Source: JABDMH01 sp964428345 (lineage in GTDB: Bacteria > Bacteroidota > Bacteroidia > Chitinophagales > Saprospiraceae). From it: 64,000 nt of DNA. The position numbers and the translations under genes are program-made. Below, in pieces: positions 27,844 to 37,299 of this stretch. The notes beneath the pieces are model-generated. The model did not search any database. It saw only the letters and a list, made by a program, of their open reading frames with translations, and was not told where the DNA came from. How positions within the stretch are numbered: position 1 is the stretch's first letter; each line of letters starts with the position of its first letter. The DNA lies in assembly GCA_964428345.1 (NCBI GenBank), contig CAYRYD010000025.1, positions 1 to 64,000 of the forward strand. The letters run 5' to 3'.

Positions 27844-28595
27844 GCCTGTGCTCTTTCCTGCTTTAAAATCTGCTGATAAGCCTCTTTGGCCTCCGTATCC
27901 TCCCGGGCCGATGCTCCAAAGTAGACAAATCCCATGACCCGCCTGGAGCGGTGCGGACTTTTGTTTCCGTCGGCCCGGTGAATGGTCATGCCATGATGTA
28001 CCAGCACATCGCCCACCCTGGCAGGCACGGCCACTTCATTTTCAAGGTCATCGGCCGTCCCGTAGTCGTTAATGCCCTGAGAAAATCCCAGGATCTGGCT
28101 CCGGCCATGGGGTCGCATGCCCTTGCGATGGGAATTTCTGACATAAATCAAGCAGCCGTTTTCTTCGTCGGTATCTTCCACCGGCACCCAGAAAGTGATG
28201 GCCTGCGGGGGAGTGATCATAAAATACCAGGCATCCTGATGAGGCGGGGTAGGCTTGCCGATGCCCGGTGGCTTGTTGAAATACTCTACAAATCCTTTGG
28301 ACATCTTTTCACCCAGCAATGCTTCAGCGAGTAATTCCAGTTTACTTCCCCTTAAGAGTCCTTGAAAATAAGGATCATAATCCGACATATGAAACAGCTG
28401 TTTTAAGGTGGATTGGTCAGCCGCATCCTCATAAAATGCATGATCAGCCGGCATTTGCGGTACGATCAGGCGGATGAAATGCTCCAGTTGATCTTTCAGC
28501 TCTCTTATCTCATTTGGTAGTAAGAAACCGGGCAGGTGGAGATAACCATCCTGATCAAAAGCTGATTGAAGAAGCGAAGAGTTACTGCTATCCAT
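27840..28595 (-). CDS. phytanoyl-CoA dioxygenase (PhyH) family oxygenase, first gene of the catabolic operon
   Basis: 251 residues from ATG 28595; a longer frame to 28658 exists but the added 21 residues are not conserved-looking. The iron triad is His 119 and Asp 121 (TPPHQDAWYFM), then His 206 (GMTIHRADGN), with Arg 216-218 for 2-oxoglutarate. The N-terminus (SAFDQDGYLHLPGFLLPNEI) is typical of PhyH. Its TGA stop overlaps the next start (ATGA, 27840-27843). As lead gene of the operon it probably hydroxylates or demethylates the small molecule being degraded; the molecule is unknown. Confidence 0.8.
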   Translation of the reverse strand: MDSSNSSLLQSAFDQDGYLHLPGFLLPNEIRELKDQLEHFIRLIVPQMPADHAFYEDAADQSTLKQLFHMSDYDPYFQGLLRGSKLELLAEALLGEKMSKGFVEYFNKPPGIGKPTPPHQDAWYFMITPPQAITFWVPVEDTDEENGCLIYVRNSHRKGMRPHGRSQILGFSQGINDYGTADDLENEVAVPARVGDVLVHHGMTIHRADGNKSPHRSRRVMGFVYFGASAREDTEAKEAYQQILKQERAQA

Positions 28596-28862
28596 ATTGA
28601 AATTTTTTCGATCTCCAACCGGAAGTTTGATCGGTCTGCCAGGTAACCGGCCCGCCAAAACTTGTCGCCTTATCCGGTCAGATCATCATGGGAGTGTAGG
28701 TCCCGGCAATTTAGGGATTTATGTTTTGTCGAACGAACTTTCTGAGAGGATAATCAAGACTCAATGTTGATGTTGCACCCTTTACGGATTTTCATTAGGG
28801 GACTATTGCGTGATTGGAAAAAATTGTAAATTAGTAATGAATGATTAAAACCCCAGTTAACC

Positions 28863-30116
28863 ATGAAAACCATTCACTTTGCCTTCTTTGTGGGGGGCAT
28901 TATGATTCTTTCCTGCTCCAAGGAGGAAGTCATCCGGAAAAGTCCGACTTCCGGACCATATATCAATCAGCCAGTTGACGACGACTTAGAGCGTTTAATT
29001 ACTTGCGATAGATACTTTTTCTGCCTGACAGAACACAATTTCAGGAGAGTAACTAACGGTGTGGTACCTTATGTTCCGGGTGCCTATGGCGCTGCCGCTT
29101 CTGCCGGAGATAAAGTCTTCTTTGGAGGAGGACATGAAGAGGGTACGTGGGGGCTCGTACAGGCAGACGTCAATATTTTAAACACAAAGGCTAATGCCTG
29201 GGCCTACAGGTACCTTTCGGTGCCACGAAGTTATCTTTCAGCAGCCAGTGCCGGCAATAAGGTATTATTTGCAGGGGGAGCCAATATTGTTTCTTTGAAT
29301 CAGACTAATGGTATCGCACCTTACTGGCCTCTCAAGTATTATGACATAGTTGACATCTTTGATGTTGAGGACTATACACAAACTTATGGAACGCTGAGTG
29401 AAGCAAGGGCATACATGGCTTCCGTAAGTAGCGAGGAAAAGGCTTTCTTCATTGGCGGCAAGACCATCTACAGCAAGATCATCTACGGCAAGATCATCGA
29501 TGGATTCTCCTCCAACATGGATATTTACGATGCTGAAAGCAATCAATGGTCAGTGGTGCAAATGCCGCGCGAAAGAGCCTACGCAGGTGCAGCGATTTCA
29601 GGTGGCAAGATCTACATAGCGGGCGGTCAGAACGCAGAAGGTCTTTTTGTTCTTCCATTCTACAATAATCTCAAGTCGGTAGATATATACGACATTGAAT
29701 CCAATGAATGGTTTGAATCAGAGACCCCTCATGAACATCCCTATGGTGTGGCAATTGCTTTGGACGGTAAAGTCTACGTTGCCGGTGGAGATGGAAAACA
29801 AAATAACTCAGTGGACATCTATAATACGTTTACCGGTGAGTGGAGTTCTGCTGAGCTTTCAGACAGCCGGTATGATATGGCGGTTGGAACGGTTGATGGC
29901 AAGATCATTTTTTTTGGAGGCAGGCTTTCACAGGTTAATTTCTCTGAAAATGTTGACGTGTACGATCCATCTTCAAATACCTGGTCGGTCGCGAAATTGA
30001 TATCAGGTGCGTCAGGAGTTGCTGTTGCCTGCGTTGACAGGGCATGCTTCTTCACAGGCCTGCTGTATGACAACGGAAACACGATTGCCAACCAGTATAT
30101 TGAAATATTACCATAA
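28863..30116 (+). CDS. Kelch-repeat beta-propeller lipoprotein
   Basis: 417 residues with lipoprotein leader (GIMILSCSK, Cys 18). The rest has five to six Kelch repeats, recognisable as GG doublets each followed by a variable strand and then YD/VDIYD-x-x-x-N-x-W (for example SGGKIYIAGGQN, DIESNEWF, DGKVYVAGGDG, YNTFTGEWS, DGKIIFFGGR, YDPSSNTWS). Kelch propellers bind partners or glycans. It is the first gene of the plus-strand lipoprotein island, divergent from the catabolic operon. A short in-frame tandem duplication lies at 29466-29495. Confidence 0.75.
   Translation: MKTIHFAFFVGGIMILSCSKEEVIRKSPTSGPYINQPVDDDLERLITCDRYFFCLTEHNFRRVTNGVVPYVPGAYGAAASAGDKVFFGGGHEEGTWGLVQADVNILNTKANAWAYRYLSVPRSYLSAASAGNKVLFAGGANIVSLNQTNGIAPYWPLKYYDIVDIFDVEDYTQTYGTLSEARAYMASVSSEEKAFFIGGKTIYSKIIYGKIIDGFSSNMDIYDAESNQWSVVQMPRERAYAGAAISGGKIYIAGGQNAEGLFVLPFYNNLKSVDIYDIESNEWFESETPHEHPYGVAIALDGKVYVAGGDGKQNNSVDIYNTFTGEWSSAELSDSRYDMAVGTVDGKIIFFGGRLSQVNFSENVDVYDPSSNTWSVAKLISGASGVAVACVDRACFFTGLLYDNGNTIANQYIEILP
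29466..29495 (+). repeat. 15-base tandem duplication inside the Kelch gene
   Basis: atctacagcaagatc (29466-29480) and atctacggcaagatc (29481-29495) differ at one base, and a partial third unit follows. They encode IYSKI-IYGKI in an exposed Kelch loop, a likely slippage site that changes loop length without a frameshift. Confidence 0.6.
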
Positions 30117-30396
30117 CCTGATGTGACCACCGGGTTTGATTGAACATGATAACGTTCGGTTTTTGCAAACATGCGCTTACCTTGCGGCATGGTATATGGC
30201 ATTAAAAACTGTGAGCATCACCTGGAACGCTTCCAATTCATGTCCCCGGGTTTTTTAATGAGGATTTTTTGGAATTTCTAATTTTGCTGATATCAAGATC
30301 TGTTTGATGAAAATATAATTATGCTGAATTTTCCAATTTCCACTTCCATCCGTTGAATTCTTTCTGGAGCCGAATGCTATGTAATATAATTATACT

Positions 30397-31533
30397 ATGA
30401 AGTACTTTATTTTACTAGGTGCGCTATTGTGGACATGTCAGCAAACAAGAAACTATGATTCAAAATATTCAAACATCTTGAAGGCCTTGCCAGTTACTGA
30501 TCTTTCTCCCGCATTTGAAGGAGAAAGTATACGGATTACCCTGGAGACTATCGTCGATTCGTTAACTTATATACCTTTAAAAGTCCCTGCTGATCAGCCT
30601 GTTTCTGTTATTAAGAATGTTGTAGTGGATTCAGTATTTTTGGCAGTCACAGATGACAAGGAGAATATTCTTTGTTTTAATATTAATGGAGATTTGTTGT
30701 GGAGCGTACGCAACATTGGGAGGGGACCTGGTGAGTATTTGGGAGTAAACAGATTGGAGATTTCCGCAAAGCAGGATTTGTTGGTGATATTGGATGGGAG
30801 GACATCGAATGTCATCCGCTATAGATTGAAGACCGGCGAATTTATTGATCAGTTCCGTAGTGATCTTTCTCCTTATTTTATCAAGCTGCTTCCTAATGGA
30901 GATTTTCTATTCTATGTGACAAGGCCTATGTACTGGGAGCACGGGCATTCCATATGGCTTGTCTCAGATAGAGGTATTAGAAAGGACAAAATATGGAAAA
31001 GGTATGATCATATAGAGTTGAATGAGGGAACCACCATTCATTCCAGCAATGTGTTTCCTTGCCTGGATGGAGGTTGGTTTATTTATGAAAAGTTTTCATT
31101 TGGTATAGTGAAATTTGATCCATTGAGTTTTAATGTTGAGCCATTTTTTAAGTATGACTTTATTGATAGCTATGCCATTCCATATGATCACGATTTTAAT
31201 GGAAATGCAATGCACAGGGCAGAGGTCTTGAATGGGAACTCAATTGAGGATGTTTTTATAGTTGGTAAGTACTATATTTTTAAGGCGCGAAAAAAGATGC
31301 AGAGAATTTTGCTGGGTTTCGATAGTCATTCAGGTCGGTGCGGTGAGATAGGATATGATGGACTCATGGATGATATTAGTGGTGGGCCGGAATTCTATCC
31401 AGGAGGCTACAATCATGATGGAGTTGGCTGGGATATGGTTGAGGTGGATAAGGTGCCTGAGGATTACCTGAGTAATTTTGACTCAAGTGCAACCCACAGT
31501 GAGTATGTGCGATTAGTCCATTTTGCTGAATGA
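30397..31533 (+). CDS. six-bladed beta-propeller lipoprotein (BF3164-like), copy 1
   Basis: 378 residues. Lipoprotein leader with Cys 14 (LGALLWTCQQ). The propeller shows the family mark GRGPGEYLG at about 108-116, and blade strands such as ILCFNINGDLLWSVRN and VIRYRLKTGEFIDQF. Proteins of this kind (PF17170-like) occur in Bacteroidota in runs, often beside NVEALA peptides, with unknown function; surface or periplasmic display is inferred from the leader. It is the first of seven diverse copies up to 40.0 kb. Confidence 0.7.
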   Translation: MKYFILLGALLWTCQQTRNYDSKYSNILKALPVTDLSPAFEGESIRITLETIVDSLTYIPLKVPADQPVSVIKNVVVDSVFLAVTDDKENILCFNINGDLLWSVRNIGRGPGEYLGVNRLEISAKQDLLVILDGRTSNVIRYRLKTGEFIDQFRSDLSPYFIKLLPNGDFLFYVTRPMYWEHGHSIWLVSDRGIRKDKIWKRYDHIELNEGTTIHSSNVFPCLDGGWFIYEKFSFGIVKFDPLSFNVEPFFKYDFIDSYAIPYDHDFNGNAMHRAEVLNGNSIEDVFIVGKYYIFKARKKMQRILLGFDSHSGRCGEIGYDGLMDDISGGPEFYPGGYNHDGVGWDMVEVDKVPEDYLSNFDSSATHSEYVRLVHFAE

Positions 31534-32092
31534 GTGAAAGTAGTCGCTATTCAATCTGACCGCTTTCCCAGAGGGGCTGTATCCTTCGGATTCCCATTCC
31601 TTCAACCATGATTGGATTTTATGCTGTATCTCCTTCCCCGGGGGCAATATCTGCCGGATTGCCAGCTCATGGATCTAATCACCTCACATTCCTAATTCCA
31701 GAATCTGAACTCGATGAGGGGTCAATAGGTTCTCGACTATCCAGTCTCCTAGCTATTTTGGGTCTCTTTCGTCTTTTCCAGGGCCACCGCCTGGCCTTCG
31801 GTGAAGATCAATCGCTCTGGCCAGCTGGCCGCGATCGTGTCAGAACGTAACGCAATAGATTATAGGTTATGGTTTACCTGAAAAGCTCGATATAAGCTTT
31901 CAGTTTTGAGATATTCACTTCAAAGAGTACATCATTTCCTGCCGTTCCGGCCCGCTCTGGCGCCATTCCGGTAAAAAGTGATGGATAAAGTTGCACGCCT
32001 TGACCATTTGGTGTTATTTGCAATGCCTGAATAAATGCACTGTTCTTGTCCGGTTAATTTGTCAGATTGTGTGACCCACTCATCGAATTGAA
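31513..32092 (-). pseudogene. decayed coding sequence(s) on the minus strand between two propeller genes
   Basis: Read 5' to 3' on the minus strand there are protein-like stretches in different frames. First, QFDEWVTQSDKLTG then, after a frame change near 32050, FIQALQITPNGQGVQLYP and further on EVNISKLKAYIELFR with a stop at 31874. Next, ASWPERLIFTEGQAVALEK (stop at 31749), a shift into DWIVENLLTPHRVQILELGM, two in-frame stops (31675-31689 region), and ELAIRQILPPGKEIQHK onward to a stop at 31513. Composition and amphipathic pattern are gene-like, but no long frame survives. The original function was not recognised. It overlaps the tail of the first propeller gene by 21 bases. Confidence 0.5.
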
Positions 32093-32095
32093 TAA

Positions 32096-33256
32096 GTGTT
32101 CAAATCCATCAGAATCTTATTGTTAGGCTGGGGCTGTTTAAGTAGTACCTGCCACAAGGACCATAGTGTATCCACTGGTGACAGTCTGAGTTTTGTCTTT
32201 GACTATTCAATGGTTGATGTAAACTCGAGTATTCTTGATTTTATCTCGAGCGATATTGAGACATTACAATTTGAATCCATCGATCAGGCTCTATTCGCAA
32301 ACCTCAACAGGATACTTCTGCTTGACACGTTCATCATAGCCCACAGCTGGGATCAGCATAAGGTAAGTGTTTTTAGCGCTGGGAATGGACGATATCTGGG
32401 TGATGTAGGTTCAGAGGGACATGGACCAGGTGATTTTCTTTCTGCAAGAGATATTTCTATTAATCGTCAGAGTCATGAAATCCACGTGTTAGACTATCGG
32501 AAGATACATGTTTATGATATTCGCACAAGAGGATTTGTAAGAACCCTGGAGGTTGATTTTGACGGCAACATCACCTACAATCCAATGTCTTTTTGTTTGG
32601 TGGGACCAGATGATTATGTTTTCTGGAATGAATCACCTGACAGTTGGATTCCTGAATCAATCGACGCGAGTTACTTGATTCATTGGGACGGTGATAATTA
32701 CCGCTATTTTGTTCCATTTTCAGGAACGAAAGATGTCTTATCGATTCGATTTACAAATGCCAGGAACGGGAAGTGCCTGATTAGACCTCCATTGGGAGAT
32801 TTCCGGATTATGGAATGGAATTCGGGGAGTGTAAGATTCAAGTATAGTTTGGAAGTACCTTCACTCGTTCCCAAAGATAAGATAAGCATTGAAGATAAGG
32901 CAAGTATTGGAGATCGTGACCTGAGAGATTATGAGACACAAATTGTGCAAGTATTTGAAGTCAGCAATTATGTTTATGTAGTTTTTGAAGGCAAAGGTGG
33001 AAGGATATATCAGGGGCTACTTGATACATCGGGAGGTGCCAGATTCTGGGAATACACAGTTGATCTTGATTTCCCTCACGTTCTTCATTCCGATGGCCAA
33101 AACCTGTATGGAGTTCTGTCACCAGATAGGATTTTAGATAGATATCGTCAGAGGGAAAAGTCAGAGAAGTACAGCAACCTGTTTTATTCCAAATTGGATC
33201 TAAATACTATTGAAGAGTTAGATAATCTCATTCTCTTCAAATTTACTTTCAGATAG
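32096..33256 (+). CDS. six-bladed beta-propeller lipoprotein (BF3164-like), copy 2
   Basis: 386 residues, GTG start at 32096. Leader IRILLLGWGCLSSTC offers Cys 14 or Cys 19 as lipidation site. The family mark GSEGHGPGDFLSARDI is near 101-116 and further blade strands follow (VSVFSAGNGRYLGDV, IHVYDIRTRGFVRTL). Sequence is only distantly similar to copy 1, so the array has diversified rather than recently duplicated. It begins where the decayed minus-strand gene ends. Confidence 0.7.
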   Translation: MFKSIRILLLGWGCLSSTCHKDHSVSTGDSLSFVFDYSMVDVNSSILDFISSDIETLQFESIDQALFANLNRILLLDTFIIAHSWDQHKVSVFSAGNGRYLGDVGSEGHGPGDFLSARDISINRQSHEIHVLDYRKIHVYDIRTRGFVRTLEVDFDGNITYNPMSFCLVGPDDYVFWNESPDSWIPESIDASYLIHWDGDNYRYFVPFSGTKDVLSIRFTNARNGKCLIRPPLGDFRIMEWNSGSVRFKYSLEVPSLVPKDKISIEDKASIGDRDLRDYETQIVQVFEVSNYVYVVFEGKGGRIYQGLLDTSGGARFWEYTVDLDFPHVLHSDGQNLYGVLSPDRILDRYRQREKSEKYSNLFYSKLDLNTIEELDNLILFKFTFR

Positions 33257-33303
33257 TTCAATCTTCAACCCCGGGTAACTATAGACCTTGATAAAGTACA
33301 ACA

Positions 33304-33438
33304 ATGAGTTCTAATGTTTTGACCACTTTGGCGTACCTTATATTAGTTATTTCAATGGCTGGATGTGGTATATTGTATCATATCGCTAATAGGAGCGAGA
33401 TGCAGTTATCAAATTGCAGTAGAATTTTGAATATCTGA
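33304..33438 (+). CDS. tiny lipoprotein-like ORF, possible frameshifted NVEALA peptide or decayed propeller leader
   Basis: 44 codons: MSSNVLTTLAYLILVIS then MAGCGILYH, giving a strong lipobox (MAGC, Cys 21) or membrane segment, and a short tail ending SRILNI before TGA at 33436. It lies in the 187-base gap between two propeller genes. Its layout (hydrophobic segment, about 15 residues, then L-x-N) is like the NVEALA-type peptide at 37300, and skipping the T at 33436 would continue ILNI with ENHEE, close to an NVEALA core. Either a real small peptide or a damaged copy. Confidence 0.35.
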   Translation: MSSNVLTTLAYLILVISMAGCGILYHIANRSEMQLSNCSRILNI

Positions 33439-33443
33439 GAACC

Positions 33444-34397
33444 ATGAAGAGAATAATATATTATATTCTGGTACTTGATTTATTCCTTCTTGGATGTATG
33501 AAGAGGACAATTGAGAAGCAGCAAATTGAAGAAATTGTGCTTTACCCCGATGTGCTCACTGACCAATTTTCCGATTCTGTGTTCTTTTCCGGCCAGATAA
33601 ACTATTTATCAGTCAATAAAGATCTGGTGGTTGCCTCGGATCAACAGAACGGCACCGTTTTTATTTTTGATCATGAACTAAATCCCAGGGCGGCTATCGG
33701 TAGGAAGGGAAGGGGCCCTATGGATTTTATAAACCCTAAATGGACATTTTTCATGGAAGGCAAGCTCATCATCTTTGATCATGATGGCGCTAAATATGTC
33801 TCGGTTAGTCTCGATGATTTCGCAATTGAAGAGATCGTAAAATATTCTCCGACAATTATGTCCTTGGGAAAAAGTGTAATGATGAAAGATGGAACTGTGA
33901 TGGTCGCTAATGTAGATGGAGAAGCTCCGATCCGGGTACTTTCAACCAATGGGAATAGTCTGTTGGAGTTTGGACACTTTTTCCCTTCAGATAACTATCG
34001 TCATAAAAGGGCTATAAACAATTTCCATTTGCTTAAGGGCTCAGATGAGAACGTCTATTCGGTTGGCATGAATAGACCTTTCGTATTTAAGTATAACAGT
34101 ACGGGAGAATTACTGTATTATAGAGATTTGACAGACTATTTTACCTATCTCATCGAATCAAATGAGGAAATGATTAACAGCAACGAAGACTATAAGTATA
34201 TAAGTTGGAATCTTTACAGAGATGTTTCAGTGTTTGGAAATGAGTTGTACCTTCTTTTTTGGTCGAAAGAGGAGTTCCCGCAATATAACCCTCACATTCG
34301 TCAGACCATCTACGAGATTTTTGTCTTAAATGATGATGGTACCAGTTTGGCACCCAAATGTATTTTTATTTCAAGTTCAGAGTCCAATGCGCAGTAA
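33444..34397 (+). CDS. six-bladed beta-propeller lipoprotein (BF3164-like), copy 3
   Basis: 317 residues, the shortest of the set. Leader YYILVLDLFLLGCMK, Cys 18. The family mark appears as GRKGRGPMDFINPKW (about 90-104), where the usual GPG is GPM. Blade strands include VFIFDHELNPRAAIG and YVSVSLDDFAIEEIV. It begins five bases after the tiny ORF at 33304-33438 and overlaps copy 4 by 11 bases, so the two propellers are probably translated from one message. Confidence 0.7.
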   Translation: MKRIIYYILVLDLFLLGCMKRTIEKQQIEEIVLYPDVLTDQFSDSVFFSGQINYLSVNKDLVVASDQQNGTVFIFDHELNPRAAIGRKGRGPMDFINPKWTFFMEGKLIIFDHDGAKYVSVSLDDFAIEEIVKYSPTIMSLGKSVMMKDGTVMVANVDGEAPIRVLSTNGNSLLEFGHFFPSDNYRHKRAINNFHLLKGSDENVYSVGMNRPFVFKYNSTGELLYYRDLTDYFTYLIESNEEMINSNEDYKYISWNLYRDVSVFGNELYLLFWSKEEFPQYNPHIRQTIYEIFVLNDDGTSLAPKCIFISSSESNAQ

Positions 34398-35667
34398 AAA
34401 TTATTTCATTTTAATAGTACATACCATATGGATGCTGACTGCAGCATATTTATTCTCTTGCAAACAGGATGAATTATCTAATACTGGAGATCCTCCCAAA
34501 AAATCTAATACAAAAATTGACATTGATTTTAATTCAGCAAAATTTGATCACTTCAATTCAATTTTTAACGATATTGAATTTATACTATTAGACTCAGAAC
34601 ATAAAGAGGCGTTCTTTGACTGGAGTGATGAAATGATCATAACAAATGACTATATCATTATCCATGAAGTAGCTTATAACCTTGATAATAATATATTAGT
34701 TTTTTCCAAAGATGGTAAATTTATCAAAAAATATGAAGGTTCTTCTCACAGAGGCCCAGGAAGTTTTTCTACTGCATCCGATGTTATTTTCGATGCATCA
34801 ACCAATAGAATAGAGATTTTTGATAGACTTACTAAAAAGATTGTGATTTTTGATGTCAATTCGGAATTATTTGATGAGATCTATATCGACCTAGAAGATG
34901 TTGATGCTTTTCAAAAAATGGCAGGAAAGTATTATTTATATGTAAATAGTGAATTTCTACCTTACAACATTTATGTTACGGATGAAAAGGGGAAAATTAA
35001 GAATAAATTATTTAAGCACCAAAAGGCTTTTTCTGTAATTCATGGCAATCCTGACATCTTCTATGTTGATTCCAAAAATAATGAAATATTATATAAGCAT
35101 ACTTTTGGGGACACTTTATATCGAATCAATCGGAATGACAAAGTTTTTGTCAAAGAAATCTATAACAATCTTAGTGGATTAAATGACAGTTACTTAGCTC
35201 TCAGAATTAAACAGCTGTATGATCTAAATGCATTTCGTGAAGCTAGTCTAATCTTACCTGATATTAAACGTGATTCAACTTATGCAAACTGTGGTCAGTG
35301 GAAGATTACTGGAGATCTATATCTAACATTTTTTGCGTTTAAAAATGTTATTGTTTGGGTCGCAAAGAACAATAGAAGCAGAGAGTACAATCTAATACTA
35401 CTTCGAGAACCTGAAGTCAAGGATTTCTTTAAGTATTTACTTATTCCAAGATTTGTTGATAATGAATTTATTTATGCCCTTACTGATTCGGATGAATTCC
35501 TAGACAACTATAATTACTTGTTGCAGCACGAACCTGATAAACTAAATATCATTCAAAAAAATTCACCAGAAAATTATTGGAAGTATATTGATTGTATTGC
35601 TAAGATAACTAGTAATTCTAATTCTGTATTGCTTAAGGCAAAATTAGATTTAAATTATTTAGATTAA
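34387..35667 (+). CDS. six-bladed beta-propeller lipoprotein (BF3164-like), copy 4, very AT-rich
   Basis: 426 residues from ATG 34387; the frame is open to 34330 but the start at 34387 gives the proper lipoprotein leader (HTIWMLTAAYLFSCKQ, Cys 25) and a short overlap with copy 3. The family mark is weak (EGSSHRGPGSFSTASDV, about 115-131). The gene is much richer in A and T than the genes outside the island, with many Asn, Lys, Ile and Phe codons, and has an insertion of about 50 residues relative to copy 3. This suggests a different recent origin from its neighbours. Confidence 0.65.
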   Translation: MRSKNYFILIVHTIWMLTAAYLFSCKQDELSNTGDPPKKSNTKIDIDFNSAKFDHFNSIFNDIEFILLDSEHKEAFFDWSDEMIITNDYIIIHEVAYNLDNNILVFSKDGKFIKKYEGSSHRGPGSFSTASDVIFDASTNRIEIFDRLTKKIVIFDVNSELFDEIYIDLEDVDAFQKMAGKYYLYVNSEFLPYNIYVTDEKGKIKNKLFKHQKAFSVIHGNPDIFYVDSKNNEILYKHTFGDTLYRINRNDKVFVKEIYNNLSGLNDSYLALRIKQLYDLNAFREASLILPDIKRDSTYANCGQWKITGDLYLTFFAFKNVIVWVAKNNRSREYNLILLREPEVKDFFKYLLIPRFVDNEFIYALTDSDEFLDNYNYLLQHEPDKLNIIQKNSPENYWKYIDCIAKITSNSNSVLLKAKLDLNYLD

Positions 35668-35853
35668 AATTCAAGTTGGGTTTATATTCCTGGAGTTGGG
35701 ACCATTGTGGTTCTCTATCAAGTCACAGAATAGTAATGACAAGGTGCAAAAATTACGGTGTATTCCTCATGGATGTTGGCCTACCAACAACTAGTGGTCT
35801 GTAACATTTAATTTGGAAGTATATTTATCTAACTTATATAACAATAAGAACTT

Positions 35854-36993
35854 ATGAGAGTTTCATTGATAGGTACGTATCGGGTCGGTAACAGGCTTAG
35901 TGGTAATGCACTTCTGCTTCTTGGGGTGATCCTGATGGTTGGATGTTCATCTTTTAATGATGATGATACTATACAGACGGCCTTTGTTAGTGAGGAGGAC
36001 TTTAGCATAGATACCATGCAGTTTGGAACCCCCGGGACCGTCCGAAATTTGCCTTTTAGCATATTTTCAATGAATTCTCTGAATCCGGATGAATTTTATT
36101 TCGGCTACGACCGGCAGACACATCGCATCCTGCGCTTTTCATTTATTCAGAAACAGTATGTCAGGACCATAAAATTGTCTAATGCCGGACCTAACGGCAT
36201 TTCAACATTGATTTCGTTGTTTTATTTGTCCCCTGATTCACTATTTGTGCTGGAGCTCAACCCCAACCGGTTGTGGCTGATGGATGAGGATGAAAATTTG
36301 GACTTGATTGTGGATATCGGGAAGCAGTCGGAGGTGGATCAGTGTATGAAGGAACTCTTTGCGGTAAACTATAATAATGCCAGTCCCATTTATTACCGAA
36401 AGGGAAGAATTTATTTTGCGACGAGGCCTTATGGGAGCAAGAGTGATTTTAAACATCCTGCGATAGGCTACTATGATATGACCACGCATCGCCTGGATAC
36501 ACTTCCGATTCATTATCCCCAGGTTTTTAACGAGGAGTTTTATGGATTTTTTAATTTTGCTAATGTACTGTTCGATGAGGATAGAATTATTGTGAATTTT
36601 CCGATTTCCACCACAATCTATATTTATGATTATTCCGGTGATCTGATATTTCAAACAGGATCGCTTCCCGGTATTAAGGATACGCCACCATTGCGACGAA
36701 TTAATGATCAAAGTGTTTGGATGGATCACGTAAACGGTAGTCCTTATTTATATCCCATTCAGATCTTGCGGCAGGGAGAGTTTTTTGTGCAGTTTGGCAG
36801 AGATGCGGTCCCTCCTGAGGAAAGCGATGTGATTGCCGGTTACAATCTGGTCTACAGTAAGGATTTTAGAAGGGTATGGATTTATAAGGTGAATAAAATA
36901 TTTCATTCCAATGGCGGTTCTTTTTTGTTTCATCAACTTCCCATAGAGTCTTCTGACTGGCAAAAAATCGAATTGTATGAATTTGATTGGTGA
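35854..36993 (+). CDS. DUF4221-like beta-propeller lipoprotein, copy 5
   Basis: 379 residues. Leader ALLLLGVILMVGCSS, Cys 31, after a polar N-terminal stretch. The GPNGISTLISLFYLSPDSLFVL segment (about 112-133) is like DUF4221, a sister family of the six-bladed propellers in Bacteroidota. Several blade strands of type YIYDYSGDLIF follow. It belongs to the same lipoprotein series but lacks the GPG mark. The 186 bases upstream contain no convincing peptide gene. Confidence 0.6.
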   Translation: MRVSLIGTYRVGNRLSGNALLLLGVILMVGCSSFNDDDTIQTAFVSEEDFSIDTMQFGTPGTVRNLPFSIFSMNSLNPDEFYFGYDRQTHRILRFSFIQKQYVRTIKLSNAGPNGISTLISLFYLSPDSLFVLELNPNRLWLMDEDENLDLIVDIGKQSEVDQCMKELFAVNYNNASPIYYRKGRIYFATRPYGSKSDFKHPAIGYYDMTTHRLDTLPIHYPQVFNEEFYGFFNFANVLFDEDRIIVNFPISTTIYIYDYSGDLIFQTGSLPGIKDTPPLRRINDQSVWMDHVNGSPYLYPIQILRQGEFFVQFGRDAVPPEESDVIAGYNLVYSKDFRRVWIYKVNKIFHSNGGSFLFHQLPIESSDWQKIELYEFDW

Positions 36994-37299
36994 TATTTTG
37001 GTGTTTTTTAAGTGTAGCGAGTGCATATATATATCGGGTCATGACATTTTATATTGTATCTATAGAGGAAAAAGACGAGAGAGTTTTAGGCCATCTTTAT
37101 ATACCACTGGACGGAGGCAGGTATGATAAAAATCAAGTCAATTGTGGTATCATGGAGCGGTCTGATCGTAGTTAAGAACTGAGGGATAGCGAAATTGAGG
37201 AGGGATCCAGTGTGAATAGCTGGTTGTGATCTCAAGATCGATAGAGTGATTGAATTATCGTTATCTGGGATTTTTAATATTAATATATTATAATATATT
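36994..37299 (+). other. 306-base gap before the NVEALA-type peptide gene; one possible small ORF
   Basis: An ATG at 37041 opens 45 codons to 37175 (begins MTFYIVSIEEKDERV, contains GHLYIPLDGG), not recognised and without a leader. The stretch just before 37300 is AT-rich (ttaatattaatatattataa), a plausible promoter zone, but no TAnnTTTG box was found. Confidence 0.3.

Noticed and set aside
23897..28595. Sialic-acid utilisation operon
   Set aside because: Asp-box propellers alone do not show sialidase activity and no neuraminate lyase, epimerase or kinase gene is present.
31608..31850. 80-codon plus-strand frame in the propeller gap
   Set aside because: The protein-like signal in this stretch is on the minus strand as debris; the plus frame looks random.
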